Shown: positions 6,485 to 14,270 of the stretch, piece after piece
Position numbering within the stretch: position 1 is the stretch's first letter
How the letters are laid out: each line of letters opens with the position of its first letter
DNA from: an uncultured Candidatus Nitrosopelagicus sp.
GTDB lineage: Archaea > Thermoproteota > Nitrososphaeria > Nitrososphaerales > Nitrosopumilaceae
Direction of reading: 5' to 3'
Assembly: GCA_937896695.1 (NCBI GenBank)
Contig: CALBOT010000131.1
Span: forward strand, 1 to 25,035
Length of the DNA: 25,035 nucleotides
Position numbers and translations under genes: made by a program
Notes under the pieces: generated by a model
Databases searched by the model: none
What the model was told of the DNA's origin: nothing
The model's input: the letters and a program-made list of their open reading frames with translations, nothing else

Positions 6485-8581
6485 ATGATTCCAGGAGAAT
6501 ATTTCCCAACAGAAGATGCAATAATAGCAAACAAAGACAAAAAAATTCTAAAAATCACTGTTGCAAATACAGGTGATAGACCAATTCAAGTAGGTTCACA
6601 TACACATTTTTCAGAGGCAAACAAGGCACTGGAATTTGACAGAGAAAAAAGTCTAGGATTTCATCTAAACATTTCTGCAGGAACATCAATCAGATTTGAA
6701 CCTGGAGAGTCAAAACATGTTCAATTAGTAGAATTTGGAGGAACGAAAACAATTTACGGATTTAGTGGAATGGTAAGCGGAAGTCTTGATGAAAAACGTG
6801 ACGAAGCAGTAAAAAAACTACATGAAAATGGATTCAAAAATTCACTAGAAGACATAACTGAAGAGCAAGGAAGTTTGGAAATACCAAGAAATCGATATGT
6901 TGAATTGTTTGGACCATCAAAAGGAGATAAGGTTCGATTAGGAGATACCGATTTAATTTTAGAAGTTGAAGAAGATTTAATCAAACATGGAGACGAGTTA
7001 GTTTTCGGCGGAGGAAAAAGTGCAAGAGATGGATTGGGACAAGCAAGTGGAGTTTTACGAGATCAATCAGCAGATTTGGTAATTACAAATGCAGTTATTG
7101 TTGATGCAAAATTAGGAATAGTTAAAGCAGACATTGGAATTAAAGATGGCAGAATTTTAGGTATAGGCAATGCAGGAAATCCCGATGTTATGGATGATGT
7201 GGACATTATTGTTTCATCAAATACAGAAATAATCTCTGGTGAACATACAATTTGTACAGCAGGTACAATTGATAGTCATATTCACTTTATTTCTCCTCAA
7301 CAGGCAATTGACGCAATTTGTAATGGAACAACTACAATGATTGGTGGAGGTACAGGACCTGCAGATGGAACAAATGCTACAACATGTACTCCAGGAGAAT
7401 TCAATATTCATAAAATGATTGAGGCAGTAGAAGAATTTCCATTGAACTTTGGATTTTTGTGTAAAGGAAATGACTCAAGAGAAGAATCACTCATGGAACA
7501 AGTAAGGGCAGGAGCTTGTGGTTTAAAGTTACACGAAGATTGGGGAACCACTCCAGCTACAATCAATTCGGCTCTTAATGTGGCAGACAAAACAGATACA
7601 CAAGTTGCAATCCATACAGATACGTTAAACGAATGTGGCTATGTTGACGATACAATTGCTGCAATCAATGGGAGAGTAATTCATACATATCATACAGAAG
7701 GAGCAGGCGGAGGCCACGCTCCAGATATCATGAAAATAGCCTCAGAACCTAATATTTTGCCGTCATCGACTAATCCGACAAGACCTTTTACCACAAATAC
7801 CCTTGAAGAACATCTAGATATGATGATGGTGTGCCATCATCTCAACCCATCAGTTCCAGAAGATATCTCATTTGCCGAATCCAGGATTAGGGCAGAAACA
7901 ATTGCTGCAGAAGACATACTTCACGATATAGGAGCAATTAGCATGATGTCATCAGATAGTCAAGCAATGGGAAGAGTTGGAGAAACAACTACCAGAAATT
8001 GGCAAACAGCAGATAAAATGAAAAAAATGAAAGGAGCATTACCAGAAGATTCCGAGGGAAATGACAATTTTAGAATCAAAAGATATGTTGCAAAAATTAC
8101 AGCAAATCCTGCAATAACTCATGGCATATCAGAACATGTAGGTACATTAGAAAATGGCAAGATGGCAGACATTGTAATTTGGATGCCACAATTTTTTGGA
8201 ATTAAACCAAAGATGATTGTAAAAGGCGGATTCATTGCATATGCATTGATGGGAGATCCTAACGCATCTATTCCAACTACAGAACCTGTCTATTACAGAC
8301 CAATGTTTGGAGCACTTGGAAAAACAAAACAATCAACATCAATCACATTTACATCACAACTTGCATTAGATGACGGATTACAAGATAAGTTGAATATCAA
8401 TAAAAAATTGGTGGCAGTAAAGAATTGTAGAAATGTTGGAAAGAAAGACATGATACACAATGATGCCACACCAAAAATAGAGATTGATCCGGAGACATAT
8501 GAGGTCAAAGTTGATGGAGAAATTGCAACAGTTGATCCTGCGACAAGTGTTTCGTTAGGACGTTTGTATAGTTTGTTCTAG
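6485..8581 (+). CDS. ureBC: fused urease beta-alpha subunit (UreB-UreC), catalytic
   Basis: One 698-residue frame holds a complete beta subunit (MIPGEYFPTE to about residue 120, including GDRPIQVGSH and FEPGE) and a complete alpha subunit (from about 132, NRYVELFGPSKGDKVRLGDT). Active-site residues sit at a constant offset of 131 from Klebsiella aerogenes UreC numbering: H265 and H267, carbamylated lysine K348, H350, H377, H403, flap C450-H451 and D491. All are present, so the enzyme should be active. The start is probably ATG 6485, which matches UreB N-termini; TTG 6479 would add two residues. GTGAT overlapping the ureA stop can serve as ribosome-binding site. Most bacteria encode beta and alpha separately. 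The stop overlaps that of the leftward gene in CTAG. Confidence 0.95.
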   Translation: MIPGEYFPTEDAIIANKDKKILKITVANTGDRPIQVGSHTHFSEANKALEFDREKSLGFHLNISAGTSIRFEPGESKHVQLVEFGGTKTIYGFSGMVSGSLDEKRDEAVKKLHENGFKNSLEDITEEQGSLEIPRNRYVELFGPSKGDKVRLGDTDLILEVEEDLIKHGDELVFGGGKSARDGLGQASGVLRDQSADLVITNAVIVDAKLGIVKADIGIKDGRILGIGNAGNPDVMDDVDIIVSSNTEIISGEHTICTAGTIDSHIHFISPQQAIDAICNGTTTMIGGGTGPADGTNATTCTPGEFNIHKMIEAVEEFPLNFGFLCKGNDSREESLMEQVRAGACGLKLHEDWGTTPATINSALNVADKTDTQVAIHTDTLNECGYVDDTIAAINGRVIHTYHTEGAGGGHAPDIMKIASEPNILPSSTNPTRPFTTNTLEEHLDMMMVCHHLNPSVPEDISFAESRIRAETIAAEDILHDIGAISMMSSDSQAMGRVGETTTRNWQTADKMKKMKGALPEDSEGNDNFRIKRYVAKITANPAITHGISEHVGTLENGKMADIVIWMPQFFGIKPKMIVKGGFIAYALMGDPNASIPTTEPVYYRPMFGALGKTKQSTSITFTSQLALDDGLQDKLNINKKLVAVKNCRNVGKKDMIHNDATPKIEIDPETYEVKVDGEIATVDPATSVSLGRLYSLF

Positions 8582-9072
8582 ATATTTCCCAGCAGCATCC
8601 GTCTATTGTTAATGGTTCTTCTAACTAACATAAAGCCAGCAGCTGTTGTAAATGCACCAAATAGAATATTGACAAGACTCATCTCTCCAGCAGAAGTTCC
8701 AGTTAATGTAAAGACCATTCCAAGAATCATCATTAAACCTCCAAGTGCACCAATAATGAGCATTGGAATAGGTAGCTTCTGTTTCATATCACCACGGCTC
8801 TTGTCTGGAAGTACGCCGCTTGCAGCTACCTTATGACAAATATTGCAAAAGTGCTTTTGCTTCTTTCCTTGCCATGCAGTGTTTAGGAAGAAAAATTCAG
8901 TCTGACACAAATCACATGGTTTTTGTGGCAATGTTACTTTGCCATTTTTTTCCCAATCTTGACCAATTTTCAACATGCATGGTTTACAATAGCTTCCTGG
9001 AATTCTCCAAAATTTATTGAATTTGTATTTCTTCATGCCAAGCACGAGACCACAACCGCTACATGACGTCAT
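8578..9072 (-). CDS. membrane protein with two N-terminal zinc ribbons
   Basis: The 164-residue protein starts with two four-cysteine zinc-ribbon-like modules: C4/C7 with C29/C32, then C53/C56 with C76/C79 followed by H80. Two hydrophobic helices follow (about 101-123 and 129-150) and a basic tail (RRTINNRRM). It is therefore probably a membrane protein with a cytoplasmic metal-bound head. I recognise no named family. The start ATG at 9072 sits inside a 14-bp palindrome (9061-9074) and has a TATA-like TTTTTAATG element at 9093-9101, about 25 nt upstream. It lies between urease and the urea symporters, but its own promoter and convergence with ureBC mean a urea role is only suggested. Confidence 0.75.
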   Translation of the reverse strand: MTSCSGCGLVLGMKKYKFNKFWRIPGSYCKPCMLKIGQDWEKNGKVTLPQKPCDLCQTEFFFLNTAWQGKKQKHFCNICHKVAASGVLPDKSRGDMKQKLPIPMLIIGALGGLMMILGMVFTLTGTSAGEMSLVNILFGAFTTAAGFMLVRRTINNRRMLLGNI

Positions 9073-9166
9073 GTTAAAGCATATCCTCCAACATTAAAAA
9101 GAATTTTTGGGGTAAATTCAAGGGAGTTTTTGGTAAATACATAACTAAAATGAGAAAAATGGGGGA

Positions 9167-11179
9167 TTAGCCCGTTGCCTTCTTGCCCCTTGCAACTTGC
9201 GCAATGCCTTTTCTTGCTTCTACAATAGGCATGAAGATGATGATTGCTGCTGCACAGCTGACCCAGGCAATTGCGATTCCTACCCATAGTCCGTAGAATC
9301 CAAAGTCGAATACATATCCTGAGAAGTATAATGGCATTGGCCAGAAGACTACACATATCAAAGTGAGTAAGCCTCCACCTCTAACACTGAACTTGAAGGC
9401 TTTCTTTAGTTGTTCTTCGTCTTGTTCACGCTTTGCTGCTTCTGTTGCAGTGATTTCGTGTTGTTCCATGTCGTCAGTGACAAGAGACATGTGTTTGTCC
9501 AAGTCTTTCCAGTCGAATGTCTTACGCTGAGCAAGACTAACCACCACACAGATTAATCCAGATGACAATATCGCAACTACATTTCCGTAAAGCATCGGGA
9601 ATGCACCACCTAGTGAGGCAATATCTATAACTCCGTCAGCTTCTGATGCTGCAACACTGGTCCAGGTTGTCAATGAGAGGACTACACCAATCAAAGCTCC
9701 TGACACCGCACCCGCACGAGTGGTCTTGTTCCAAATAATCGTTAACGCGATAGGTATAACCGCCGAGCCAATCAATATTCCCATTGCTAAGTATACAAAT
9801 CCTAAGCTTAATCCCATTCCTAACAGTACGACCGCAAGCGCACCCATTCCAAGTCCAAACGCAACTATAACCGCACGACTCACCTTTAGTAGCTGCTTGC
9901 CTGTAGCGTTCGGATTCTTGTACGTTCGGTAAATATCGTAAGTAAGCAACGATGACACAGCAATTAATTCTGCAGATCCTGCCGAAGTCACAGCCATGAA
10001 TAACATGACCAGTACCAGGATGGCACCTATCTCACCCATAAGTACGGATGCTGCTGCTGGAACTGTAAGTCCGAGCTGCACCTGCTCTGGAGTTAGCTCC
10101 ACATCAAGCGCCACCGCAGTAAGTCCCATAGTAGTTGCTAATGTAAATGGAATTGCGAACCAGCACATTCCACCAAGTAAGAATCCCTTTACAGTGGAAC
10201 TTGGTTGTGCAGCAATTGCACGTTGCCAGTAAGCCTGGTCAACAAAGACAGTTCCAAAGTTTCCTACAATATTGATAACTCCAAAGATTAACCCTCCTGC
10301 CGAGGCCATTGTCAAGTAAGCACCCATTGCATTACCAGGCTCACCTTCAACAAAGGTTGGCTCCAGTACAGGGTTAAGCGCAGCCGCCTCCACCAGTTTG
10401 TTATACATGCCCTCTATACCACCAGTAATTGGGCTGATGAAGAAGACCATTGCAACAAATGTTAGAATCACTATGAAGATTATGACCGTGTGCATGTAAT
10501 CCGCCACAAATGTAGCCTTTAGTCCACCTACCAGCGTGTAAATCATGACTCCGACTGGGATTAAGAATGCTGCTAGAGAAATGTCCATTCCGGTAAGTCC
10601 GTTTACTACGGCTGCACCTCCAAGTAGGAGCATGCCAGTTACAATCATGTTACATGTTAATGCAAAACCTAAGAAAATTTTGTGAGTACCAGCACCGAAT
10701 CGTGCTCTAATGATTTCCAAAAATGTGTGTGCGTTTGGAGCCTTTCGTTTCAATTCTATGGCTAAAATTCCGAACAAAAGTACCTGGATTGTTGCACCTG
10801 CAGCATACCAGAACGGACCACTTACACCGTAAAGGTACGCAACAGTAGAAGATTGAAGTAGCGTGGCAGCCCAAGTCCATGCTGACACGATTGCTGCTGC
10901 AGTTAAACCAGTTTTAATGATTCTTCCAGCAGTGTTGAATCCTTCAGAACTTTGTATGTTACCAAGGTATTTTTCTTCAATCTTAATCTCGGCAGATATG
11001 ATTCCGGCAAAGACCATTCCAAGACCAACAACAATAAACCAACCGACGGATTCGTCTAACACTTCTCCAAGTTTAAACTCACCTTCAATTGCGCCAGCTG
11101 CATCCGCATTTTGAATTAGTCCCATCGATGCAATCGATACAAGAAACATCGACAATACTACAACAGAACTAATTTTCAT
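9167..11179 (-). CDS. dur3: DUR3-like sodium:solute symporter, probable urea transporter
   Basis: The 670-residue SSS-family protein should import urea with Na+ or H+. The stretch TWAATLLQSSTVAYLYGVSG then PFWYAAGA, and later LKRKAPNAHTFLEIIRARFG, are hallmarks of the DUR3 urea-transporter branch. FGTVFVDQAYWQRAIA is the typical mid-protein block. An N-terminal signal sequence (MKISSVVVLSMFLVSIASMG, with likely cleavage after NADAA) precedes the first core helix at LDESVGW, giving about 15 hydrophobic segments. Codon choice is G/C-richer than its neighbours (32 G+C of 60 at 10081-10140 against 26 of 60 in the aligned stretch of the paralogue, 12661-12720), as in highly expressed genes. It lies downstream of its paralogue on the same strand with its own promoter. 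Confidence 0.93.
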   Translation of the reverse strand: MKISSVVVLSMFLVSIASMGLIQNADAAGAIEGEFKLGEVLDESVGWFIVVGLGMVFAGIISAEIKIEEKYLGNIQSSEGFNTAGRIIKTGLTAAAIVSAWTWAATLLQSSTVAYLYGVSGPFWYAAGATIQVLLFGILAIELKRKAPNAHTFLEIIRARFGAGTHKIFLGFALTCNMIVTGMLLLGGAAVVNGLTGMDISLAAFLIPVGVMIYTLVGGLKATFVADYMHTVIIFIVILTFVAMVFFISPITGGIEGMYNKLVEAAALNPVLEPTFVEGEPGNAMGAYLTMASAGGLIFGVINIVGNFGTVFVDQAYWQRAIAAQPSSTVKGFLLGGMCWFAIPFTLATTMGLTAVALDVELTPEQVQLGLTVPAAASVLMGEIGAILVLVMLFMAVTSAGSAELIAVSSLLTYDIYRTYKNPNATGKQLLKVSRAVIVAFGLGMGALAVVLLGMGLSLGFVYLAMGILIGSAVIPIALTIIWNKTTRAGAVSGALIGVVLSLTTWTSVAASEADGVIDIASLGGAFPMLYGNVVAILSSGLICVVVSLAQRKTFDWKDLDKHMSLVTDDMEQHEITATEAAKREQDEEQLKKAFKFSVRGGGLLTLICVVFWPMPLYFSGYVFDFGFYGLWVGIAIAWVSCAAAIIIFMPIVEARKGIAQVARGKKATG

Positions 11180-11200
11180 CGATGTACTCAGAACTTTTTG

Positions 11201-11231
11201 TTATATATCAATTCCAAGAATTGAGAATTGA
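11201..11231 (-). promoter_or_regulatory. promoter and candidate operator of the first urea symporter
   Basis: On the minus strand the TATA box GATATATAA (11201-11209) lies 22-30 nt before the ATG at 11179, fitting a leaderless transcript. Abutting it, at 11208-11224, is a perfect dyad of TCAATTC and GAATTGA around CAA. GAATTGA is then repeated at 11225-11231. A dyad over the BRE/TATA position could be the binding site of a regulator such as the Lrp-type protein encoded at 13737; that link is inferred. Confidence 0.55.
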
Positions 11232-11249
11232 ATGTATTAATTTCCAAAA

Positions 11250-11288
11250 GTCATAATGACATATCCAATAGTCGACGTCGACTTGGAT
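11250..11288. repeat. two inverted repeats upstream of the first urea symporter
   Basis: GTCAT-A-ATGAC at 11250-11260 is a perfect odd dyad. At 11263-11288 the arms ATCCAA plus GTCGAC face GTCGAC plus TTGGAT, with only an extra TA in the left arm; the central 12 bp (11271-11282) form a perfect palindrome. They lie about 70-110 bp upstream of the symporter start, between it and the stop of its paralogue. A terminator for the paralogue is less likely, because no U-run follows the dyad in the leftward direction. Operator sites are my preferred reading. Confidence 0.45.
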
Positions 11289-11335
11289 TTTTTTATTTAA
11301 GAAAAAGTAATTTTGTTTTTGTTATATCAAGAACA

Positions 11336-13639
11336 CTAAACCAATACGATTGGTTTGGATGAAAGAGAAAGTACCTTCGATGTTACATGTCCTAAATCAG
11401 AATCAGTATCACTTAGACCTCTACGACCCATTACAATAGTATCAACATTTAATGAAGATGCAAGTTCAAATATTTTTTTTGCAGGATCTCCAAGCTTTAC
11501 AATTCTTTCATAATTTTTTAGCTTGCTTGGAAGAGAAATTCCTAAAAGCATTTTTCTTCCATCTTGTTCCATTTTGACCGTCATTTCCTCATCCATTGAT
11601 TCATCGTCATCAGACCATTCGATGATATGTGTGAGATATACCTTGATGTTTGATGATTCTTTCATTACATAATTGACATAATTCAAAGCGCGCATTGATG
11701 AGACAGAGCCGTCAACTGCAACAAGGATTTTTTGTGCAATTTCATTATCACTCAAATCATGCCCATACTTGTCAGTTTTACGAGGTTTCGAGGATTTTAC
11801 AATATTTTTCAAAACGTGTGAGATACCATCCCTAGATTGAATAATTGGAAGAATCCAGATCATAGATGCGGCAGCTACAGCCCATAATATTGCAACCCAT
11901 ATCCATACATGATAGACAGTCGAAGTGAATACGTAATTTGAGAAGAACAATGGAATTGGCCAAGCTACTACCAAAATTAGAGTTAATGACAAACCATATC
12001 GTTTACTAAATCCAGATGCTTTTTGGAGAGATTCCTCATTTGTCTCTTTTTCAAGCCTTTTACGAATTGTCTCATCAACGACAAATATTTCGTGTTTGAG
12101 TTTGGAAAAGTTGAAATTTTCAGGTCTGAATAGACTTCCAATAACAGTAATTGCTAGGCTGGTTAAGATGGATGCAAGATTTCCTGCCAAGAGTGCAAAC
12201 ATGTCAGAGGTGGATGTAAGAGATATTTCACCAGAGGTAGAAAATGCATATCCTAACCAAACAGTTACACCACAACCCAATCCAATTATTGCAGCAGATG
12301 TTGCAACATATCGATTAGTATTTTTCCATAATATAGCAAGTGATATTGGAGCTACAGCAGAACCAATCAACACACCCATTGCCAGATAAACATACTGTAA
12401 ACTGATGCCGGACATGAATAGTATTGATGCTAGTGCACCCATTCCAAGACCAAAACCAAGAATAGAATATCTGGAGATTCTCATCAACTGACGTCCAGTG
12501 GAAGACGGTTTGATGTATGTTCTAAATACATCATAGGTGATAAGAGAAGATACCGAAATTAGTTGTGCAGAACCTGCAGCTGTAACTGCGGTAAATAGAA
12601 CAGTAAGCATGAGTATTGCGCCGACGTCGCCTAAAATGTGAGCAGCTGCAAGAGGTGCCACCAATCCAGAGCTAATCTCTAAAGGAGTAAGTTGTAGATT
12701 TACCGCAACTGCTGCAAGACCTAATGTTGTTGCCAAAGCAAATGGAATTGCAAACCATGCAAGACCTCCTACCAAAAATCCAGGAACGACAGAACGAGGT
12801 CTAGATGCAATTGCCCGTTGCCAATAGGATTGGTCTACAAACACAGTTCCAAAATTTCCCACGATATTGATAATACCAAAGATTAATGCACCAACGGATG
12901 CCAAAGTAAGAAATGAACCTGCAGCGTTTCCGTCAACAGGAGACATGACAGCAGCCTCAGATAATTTTTCAAACATTCCAGAAATACCGCCAATATCTTC
13001 ATTTGTGAAATAGATGGCAGAGACAAAGATCAAAACGACCACAAAGATGAATGCGGTGTTGAAATATTCAGCAAGGAATGTGGCTTTCAGTCCTCCAAAT
13101 AACGTGTATGCAATTACACCTACAGGAATCAAAAATGCTGCGATATAGACATCTATTCCGGTGAGAGCGTTTACAACTGCAGCACCACCCAAAACCAGCA
13201 TTGCAGTAACTATGATGTTTGTAAGAAATGCAAAACTTAGAAATACTTTGTGAGATGATTTACCAAAACGGGCATTAATCATTTCAGGAAATGTGTGAGA
13301 CATTGGAGATTTTCGTTTCAGTTCAATTGCCAGTATTGCAAAAAGTACAACTTGAATTGATGCACCTGCAGCGTACCAAAATGGACCGCTAACTCCATAC
13401 TGATATGCTACAGTAGATGATTGTAGTAATGTGGCAGCCCACGTCCACGCAGATACTACAGATGTAACTATCAAACCAGTTTTTACAGTTCGGCCAGCAG
13501 TAGAAAACCACTCAAATGTTTTTTTTGTTCCAAGCCATTTTGTTTCAGCCTTTACCAAAATTAATACAACAGATGCCATTAGCATTCCCACTCCAATCAA
13601 AACAAGATAACCGACACTTTCATCAAGTATGTATGACAA
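11336..13639 (-). CDS. DUR3-like symporter fused to a C-terminal universal stress protein domain
   Basis: Residues 1 to about 600 are a second SSS symporter, clearly a tandem paralogue of the one at 9167-11179; both share LDESVG, SAWTWAATLLQSSTVAY, GVSGPFWYAAGA and FGTVFVD-YWQRAIA. Residues about 637-767 form a universal stress protein (UspA) domain beginning KILVAVDGS and ending IVMGRRGLSDTDSDLGH. Its ATP-binding motif is altered: G-2x-G-8x-G-H in place of G-2x-G-9x-G-S/T, so ATP binding is doubtful. No signal peptide. The start is TTG at 13639, preceded by an in-frame TGA; a TATA-like TTTAAATAA (13660-13668) is centred 25 nt upstream. Urea or a related amide is the likely substrate; the Usp domain may regulate transport. 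Confidence 0.9.
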   Translation of the reverse strand: MSYILDESVGYLVLIGVGMLMASVVLILVKAETKWLGTKKTFEWFSTAGRTVKTGLIVTSVVSAWTWAATLLQSSTVAYQYGVSGPFWYAAGASIQVVLFAILAIELKRKSPMSHTFPEMINARFGKSSHKVFLSFAFLTNIIVTAMLVLGGAAVVNALTGIDVYIAAFLIPVGVIAYTLFGGLKATFLAEYFNTAFIFVVVLIFVSAIYFTNEDIGGISGMFEKLSEAAVMSPVDGNAAGSFLTLASVGALIFGIINIVGNFGTVFVDQSYWQRAIASRPRSVVPGFLVGGLAWFAIPFALATTLGLAAVAVNLQLTPLEISSGLVAPLAAAHILGDVGAILMLTVLFTAVTAAGSAQLISVSSLITYDVFRTYIKPSSTGRQLMRISRYSILGFGLGMGALASILFMSGISLQYVYLAMGVLIGSAVAPISLAILWKNTNRYVATSAAIIGLGCGVTVWLGYAFSTSGEISLTSTSDMFALLAGNLASILTSLAITVIGSLFRPENFNFSKLKHEIFVVDETIRKRLEKETNEESLQKASGFSKRYGLSLTLILVVAWPIPLFFSNYVFTSTVYHVWIWVAILWAVAAASMIWILPIIQSRDGISHVLKNIVKSSKPRKTDKYGHDLSDNEIAQKILVAVDGSVSSMRALNYVNYVMKESSNIKVYLTHIIEWSDDDESMDEEMTVKMEQDGRKMLLGISLPSKLKNYERIVKLGDPAKKIFELASSLNVDTIVMGRRGLSDTDSDLGHVTSKVLSLSSKPIVLV

Positions 13640-13736
13640 TCACTAAACATGACACGATTATTATTTAAACTCATAGTGCCAATTAGGCATGAACTAACTG
13701 AAACCCTTACATATTCTGAAACACTAAATCAGCATC
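13640..13736. promoter_or_regulatory. divergent promoter between the Usp-symporter and the Lrp-type regulator
   Basis: Rightward, TTACATATTC (13708-13717) is centred about 25 nt before the ATG at 13737, with GAAACCC just before it as a possible BRE. Leftward, TTTAAATAA on the minus strand (13660-13668) is centred 25 nt before the TTG at 13639. Between them lies a small dyad, TGCC-AATTA-GGCA (13677-13689), a candidate operator for the adjacent regulator. The spacing evidence is good. The operator is a guess. Confidence 0.5.
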
Positions 13737-14270
13737 ATGACAGACGAAATTGACGAATTGATTATCTCAGCATTGTCAAAGGATTCAAGACAAGATTCAG
13801 CAGAAATATGGGATTTTCTGAGAGGATTTGGACATAGTATTACTCAAGAGGAAATTGAATCAAGAATTTTAAAATTAACTGAAGAGGGAATTATAACAGG
13901 ATATTCAATTACAATAAACCCAACAAAATTACCACAGAGAATTATTAGAACCACGCTAATTACATTCAAGGTATCTCAATCTCTAAGAAAGAGAACTGAA
14001 AGTTTGAAGAAATATCTAACAGATGCACCATTTGTTGTATTTTCTGGAAGTACCAAAGGAGGATTAGATTGGATTACAATCAGAGCATTTCCATCTGTCG
14101 AAATAGCAGACGAGGAAACAGATGTTTTCAGAAATCTATTTGGAGATATTATTCAGACATATCAAGTGTATGATTTTGCCCCAACAAAAGAGGTCTCATT
14201 ACACGCCCTTTCATATACCGAAAAAGAACACAAAGAATTTCTCAAAGAATGGATGCCGCCATTTCTTTAA
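13737..14270 (+). CDS. Lrp/AsnC-type transcriptional regulator
   Basis: The 177-residue protein has an N-terminal winged-helix DNA-binding region (about 1-60: DEIDELIISALSKDSRQDSA, then ITQEEIESRILKLTEEGIITGYS) and a C-terminal ligand-sensing-like part (about 65-150) with the strand-helix pattern of the RAM/Lrp effector domain. The first helix sequence (ALSKDSRQDSAEIWDFL) and the EEGIITGY turn are typical of the AsnC family. It is divergent from the Usp-fused symporter, and Lrp regulators often control neighbouring genes, so control of urea uptake is plausible but not shown. Its stop overlaps that of the ParB-like gene by 4 bp in TTAA. Confidence 0.85.
   Translation: MTDEIDELIISALSKDSRQDSAEIWDFLRGFGHSITQEEIESRILKLTEEGIITGYSITINPTKLPQRIIRTTLITFKVSQSLRKRTESLKKYLTDAPFVVFSGSTKGGLDWITIRAFPSVEIADEETDVFRNLFGDIIQTYQVYDFAPTKEVSLHALSYTEKEHKEFLKEWMPPFL

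Noticed and set aside
7217..7590. Cysteine-rich minus-strand frames opposite ureBC
   Set aside because: They are antisense to the urease active-site region; the cysteines are products of the reverse complement of Thr/Ala codons, not zinc motifs.
9061..9074. 14-bp palindrome ACATGACGTCATGT as a specific operator
   Set aside because: About one or two palindromes this long are expected by chance in 25 kb, and this one is partly coding. It is recorded but not called as a site.
9069..9356. Open frame of 95 codons on the minus strand overlapping the end of the first urea symporter
   Set aside because: It overlaps the symporter's coding end and the start of the zinc-ribbon gene, and its Cys/His-rich sequence has no coherent hydrophobic or motif pattern. 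It is a shadow frame.
11263..11288. Inverted repeat as a rho-independent-type terminator of the Usp-symporter
   Set aside because: The symmetric centre leaves no hairpin loop and no U-run follows in the leftward direction; an operator is more likely.
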